NCBI GenBank assembly: GCA_910578215.1
Contig: CAJTPH010000002.1
Location: 57,499 to 121,498 of the forward strand
From: an uncultured Acetatifactor sp.
Lineage (GTDB): Bacteria; Bacillota; Clostridia; Lachnospirales; Lachnospiraceae
Length of the DNA: 64,000 bases
Direction of reading: 5' to 3'
Position numbers and translations under genes: made by a program. The notes below the pieces were generated by a model. It was not told the DNA's origin. It ran no database searches and saw only the letters and a program-made list of their open reading frames with translations. Positions 62,911-64,000 of this stretch are shown in pieces (positions within the stretch are counted from its first letter, which is position 1; each line of letters begins with the position of its first letter).

Positions 62911-63033
62911 TTACACGATACAATATCCTTCAAATACGGGCTTTCCAACTATAGGCTTTCCTTTACCATTCCTTCCCATGTCTGTCCAAGCCAGCGTGCC
63001 TGGACACGCATACGAAGCAATATTCTTGGACAT
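62911..63033 (-). CDS. Small ORF coupled to the barstar-like gene, 40 codons
   Basis: The ATG overlaps the barstar-like stop (TAATG). The product is Gly-, Lys- and Pro-rich, begins MSKNIASYACPG and ends VFEGYCIV, with two Cys. It includes the palindrome GCGTGTCCAGGCACGC. There is no strong ribosome binding site except by coupling. I recall similar short peptides in Lachnospiraceae intergenic repeats but cannot verify. It may be a dispersed repeat rather than a gene. Confidence 0.3.
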   Translation of the reverse strand: MSKNIASYACPGTLAWTDMGRNGKGKPIVGKPVFEGYCIV

Positions 63034-63437
63034 TACTCAACAATATATACCCTGAACAATCTGGGTCTGCCCTCCACCACATGCCCGCAAACCTCAAATT
63101 CCCACCACGGAAATATATATTCGGTGAACATTCTCATAACCCATTCTTTATCGGAAGGGTCATCACAGAGAAAATCGTCATAATTTTTGATAATAAACGC
63201 TATATTTTCCTCTTTTATCCATGTAAGATCCGTGATCCAATCCAAATACCCGTCATAAAGATACCTGATTTCAGGAATCGGAAACTGAAATTTGGCATAA
63301 ACCTGGGGCAGAAAGTCGGATGAGGCCCTACAGATCTTCCCATCTATTTCTACACAGAACGTATTCGGATCATCGGTTAAACAATACAGGATTTTTCCGG
63401 CTTCTGCCTGATCAACGTAAACAATTTTATTTTTCAA
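63033..63437 (-). CDS. Barstar-family-like (RNase inhibitor) protein
   Basis: A 134-residue acidic protein. The middle part (YLYDGYLDWITDLTWIKEEN, then IAFIIKNYDDFLCDDP) resembles the barstar fold with its Asp/Trp-rich helix and the following strand. The end has EVCGHVVEGRPRLFRVYIV. Barstars inhibit barnase-type RNases and often serve as immunity proteins for secreted toxins. No matching toxin gene is seen nearby. Confidence 0.65.
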   Translation of the reverse strand: MKNKIVYVDQAEAGKILYCLTDDPNTFCVEIDGKICRASSDFLPQVYAKFQFPIPEIRYLYDGYLDWITDLTWIKEENIAFIIKNYDDFLCDDPSDKEWVMRMFTEYIFPWWEFEVCGHVVEGRPRLFRVYIVE

Positions 63438-63526
63438 TTTATTAGCATCTTCCTTTTTGTCACTTATCCTATCCTGATTTAAATTAAGAACTTTTTCCCA
63501 TTATAGCAGAAAAGCGGCGTAACATC

Positions 63527-63588
63527 AATAAAAATGGGGCAAAGCCAGTATAACCGCCCGTAGTTTAACTGACTCTGCCCCATTTTTC
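63527..63588 (-). terminator. Terminator after sigK (also works on the plus strand)
   Basis: AAAAATGGGGCAAAG pairs with CTCTGCCCCATTTTT, with an inner smaller stem in the loop. A T tract follows the stem on both strands. It separates sigK from the barstar-like gene. Confidence 0.85.
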
Positions 63589-63613
63589 TTACTCTTTTTC
63601 ATTTTTCCGCCGC

Positions 63614-64000
63614 CTACCCCTGCTCAAACCTCTCCCGAAGCTTCCCCAGGGCCTTCTTCTCGATCCGGCTCACGTAGCTTCTGGAAATTCCAAGGGCCCT
63701 GCCTATCTCGCTCTGGGTCGCCTCTCTGGTTCCGTATAAGCCGTAGCGCAAGATCAGGATTTCTCTTTCCCTCTCTGTCAGGGTATCGTCCATTAAATCA
63801 AAGAGCTTCCTGATATTTCCCATCCGCTCCATGTTTTCCACAATATCCGGCTGCTGCTGTTCTATCACGTCCACCAGATGGATCTCGTTGCCCTCCTTGT
63901 CCTGCCCGATAGGTTCAAAAAGAGAAACCTCCCTGGAAATCTTTTTCTTGCCCCGAAGCAGCATCAAAAGCTCATTGTCAATACAACGGCAGGCGTAGGT
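63614..64000 (-). CDS. sigK: SigK, late mother-cell sporulation sigma factor (C-terminal part)
   Basis: The frame is open to the window edge, giving the last 128 residues. The edge reads TYACRCIDNELLMLLRGKKK, then VSLFEPIGQDKEGNEIHLVD, which is much closer to SigK than to SigE. Region 4 has LTEREREILILRYGLYG and the helix-turn-helix TQSEIGRALGISRSYVSRIE. Whether the gene is split by an intervening element, as in some species, cannot be seen. It shows the organism can form endospores. Confidence 0.92.
   Translation of the reverse strand, partial: TYACRCIDNELLMLLRGKKKISREVSLFEPIGQDKEGNEIHLVDVIEQQQPDIVENMERMGNIRKLFDLMDDTLTEREREILILRYGLYGTREATQSEIGRALGISRSYVSRIEKKALGKLRERFEQG

Overview
The window looks like a chromosomal segment of a motile, spore-forming Clostridia bacterium, most likely Lachnospiraceae. 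The evidence is a single flagellar/chemotaxis superoperon of Firmicutes type (FliY, CheC, FlbD, YlxF/MotE-like protein, TIGR02530 family), the gene order topA-codY-flgB known from Firmicutes, a PolC-type replicative polymerase, and the end of the sporulation sigma factor SigK. Every protein gene I can support reads on the minus strand. The only plus-strand gene is a tRNA-Glu.

Region by region (genes run from high to low coordinates): (1) 30.7 kb down to 1 is one long motility operon: flgB, flgC, fliE, fliF, fliG, fliH, fliI, fliJ, motE-like, fliK, flgD, TIGR02530, flgE, flbD, motA, motB, fliL, fliM, fliY, cheY, fliO, fliP, fliQ, fliR, flhB, flhA, flhF, flhG, a PilZ c-di-GMP brake, cheB, cheA, cheW and the start of cheC. 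It encodes the basal body, hook, export apparatus, C-ring, stator and chemotaxis core, and has a good sigma-A promoter before flgB. (2) 30.9-33.9 kb holds codY and topA; codY has its own promoter and a clear terminator. (3) 34.3-35.9 kb is a scar region: tRNA-Glu(CTC), five perfect 10-bp repeats, a truncated tyrosine recombinase, an antitoxin/PIN toxin pair and a deleted transposition-type ATPase lying against the polC stop codon. (4) 35.9-44.4 kb is housekeeping: polC, ispG, dprA, comM. (5) 44.4-46.1 kb has a GC-rich structured gap and an atypical HD-GYP gene with its own promoter.

(6) 46.2-58.2 kb is a tight seven-gene operon of unassigned function: a membrane protein with a glutamine-amidotransferase-like region, ABC ATPase, ABC permease, a membrane/coiled-coil protein with a long Gly-Asp-Ser tail, MoxR ATPase, DUF58 protein and a 1515-residue protein with three von Willebrand A regions. 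It resembles an ABC exporter joined to a MoxR/VWA assembly or chaperone module. (7) 58.2-63.5 kb is accessory: a palindrome-rich element, a lipoprotein gene whose promoter spacer contains a run of 13 G (a likely phase-variable switch), a two-gene unit of DUF3696-type AAA ATPase plus a protein with a RelE-like end, a degenerate DUF262 protein, and a barstar-like protein followed by a coupled small ORF. The ATPase pair, perhaps with the DUF262 protein, is the best candidate here for an undescribed defence system. (8) The window ends inside sigK.

Assignments rest on reading motifs and gene order only; no database search was run. Start codons were moved from the longest frame where a ribosome binding site clearly favoured another start.
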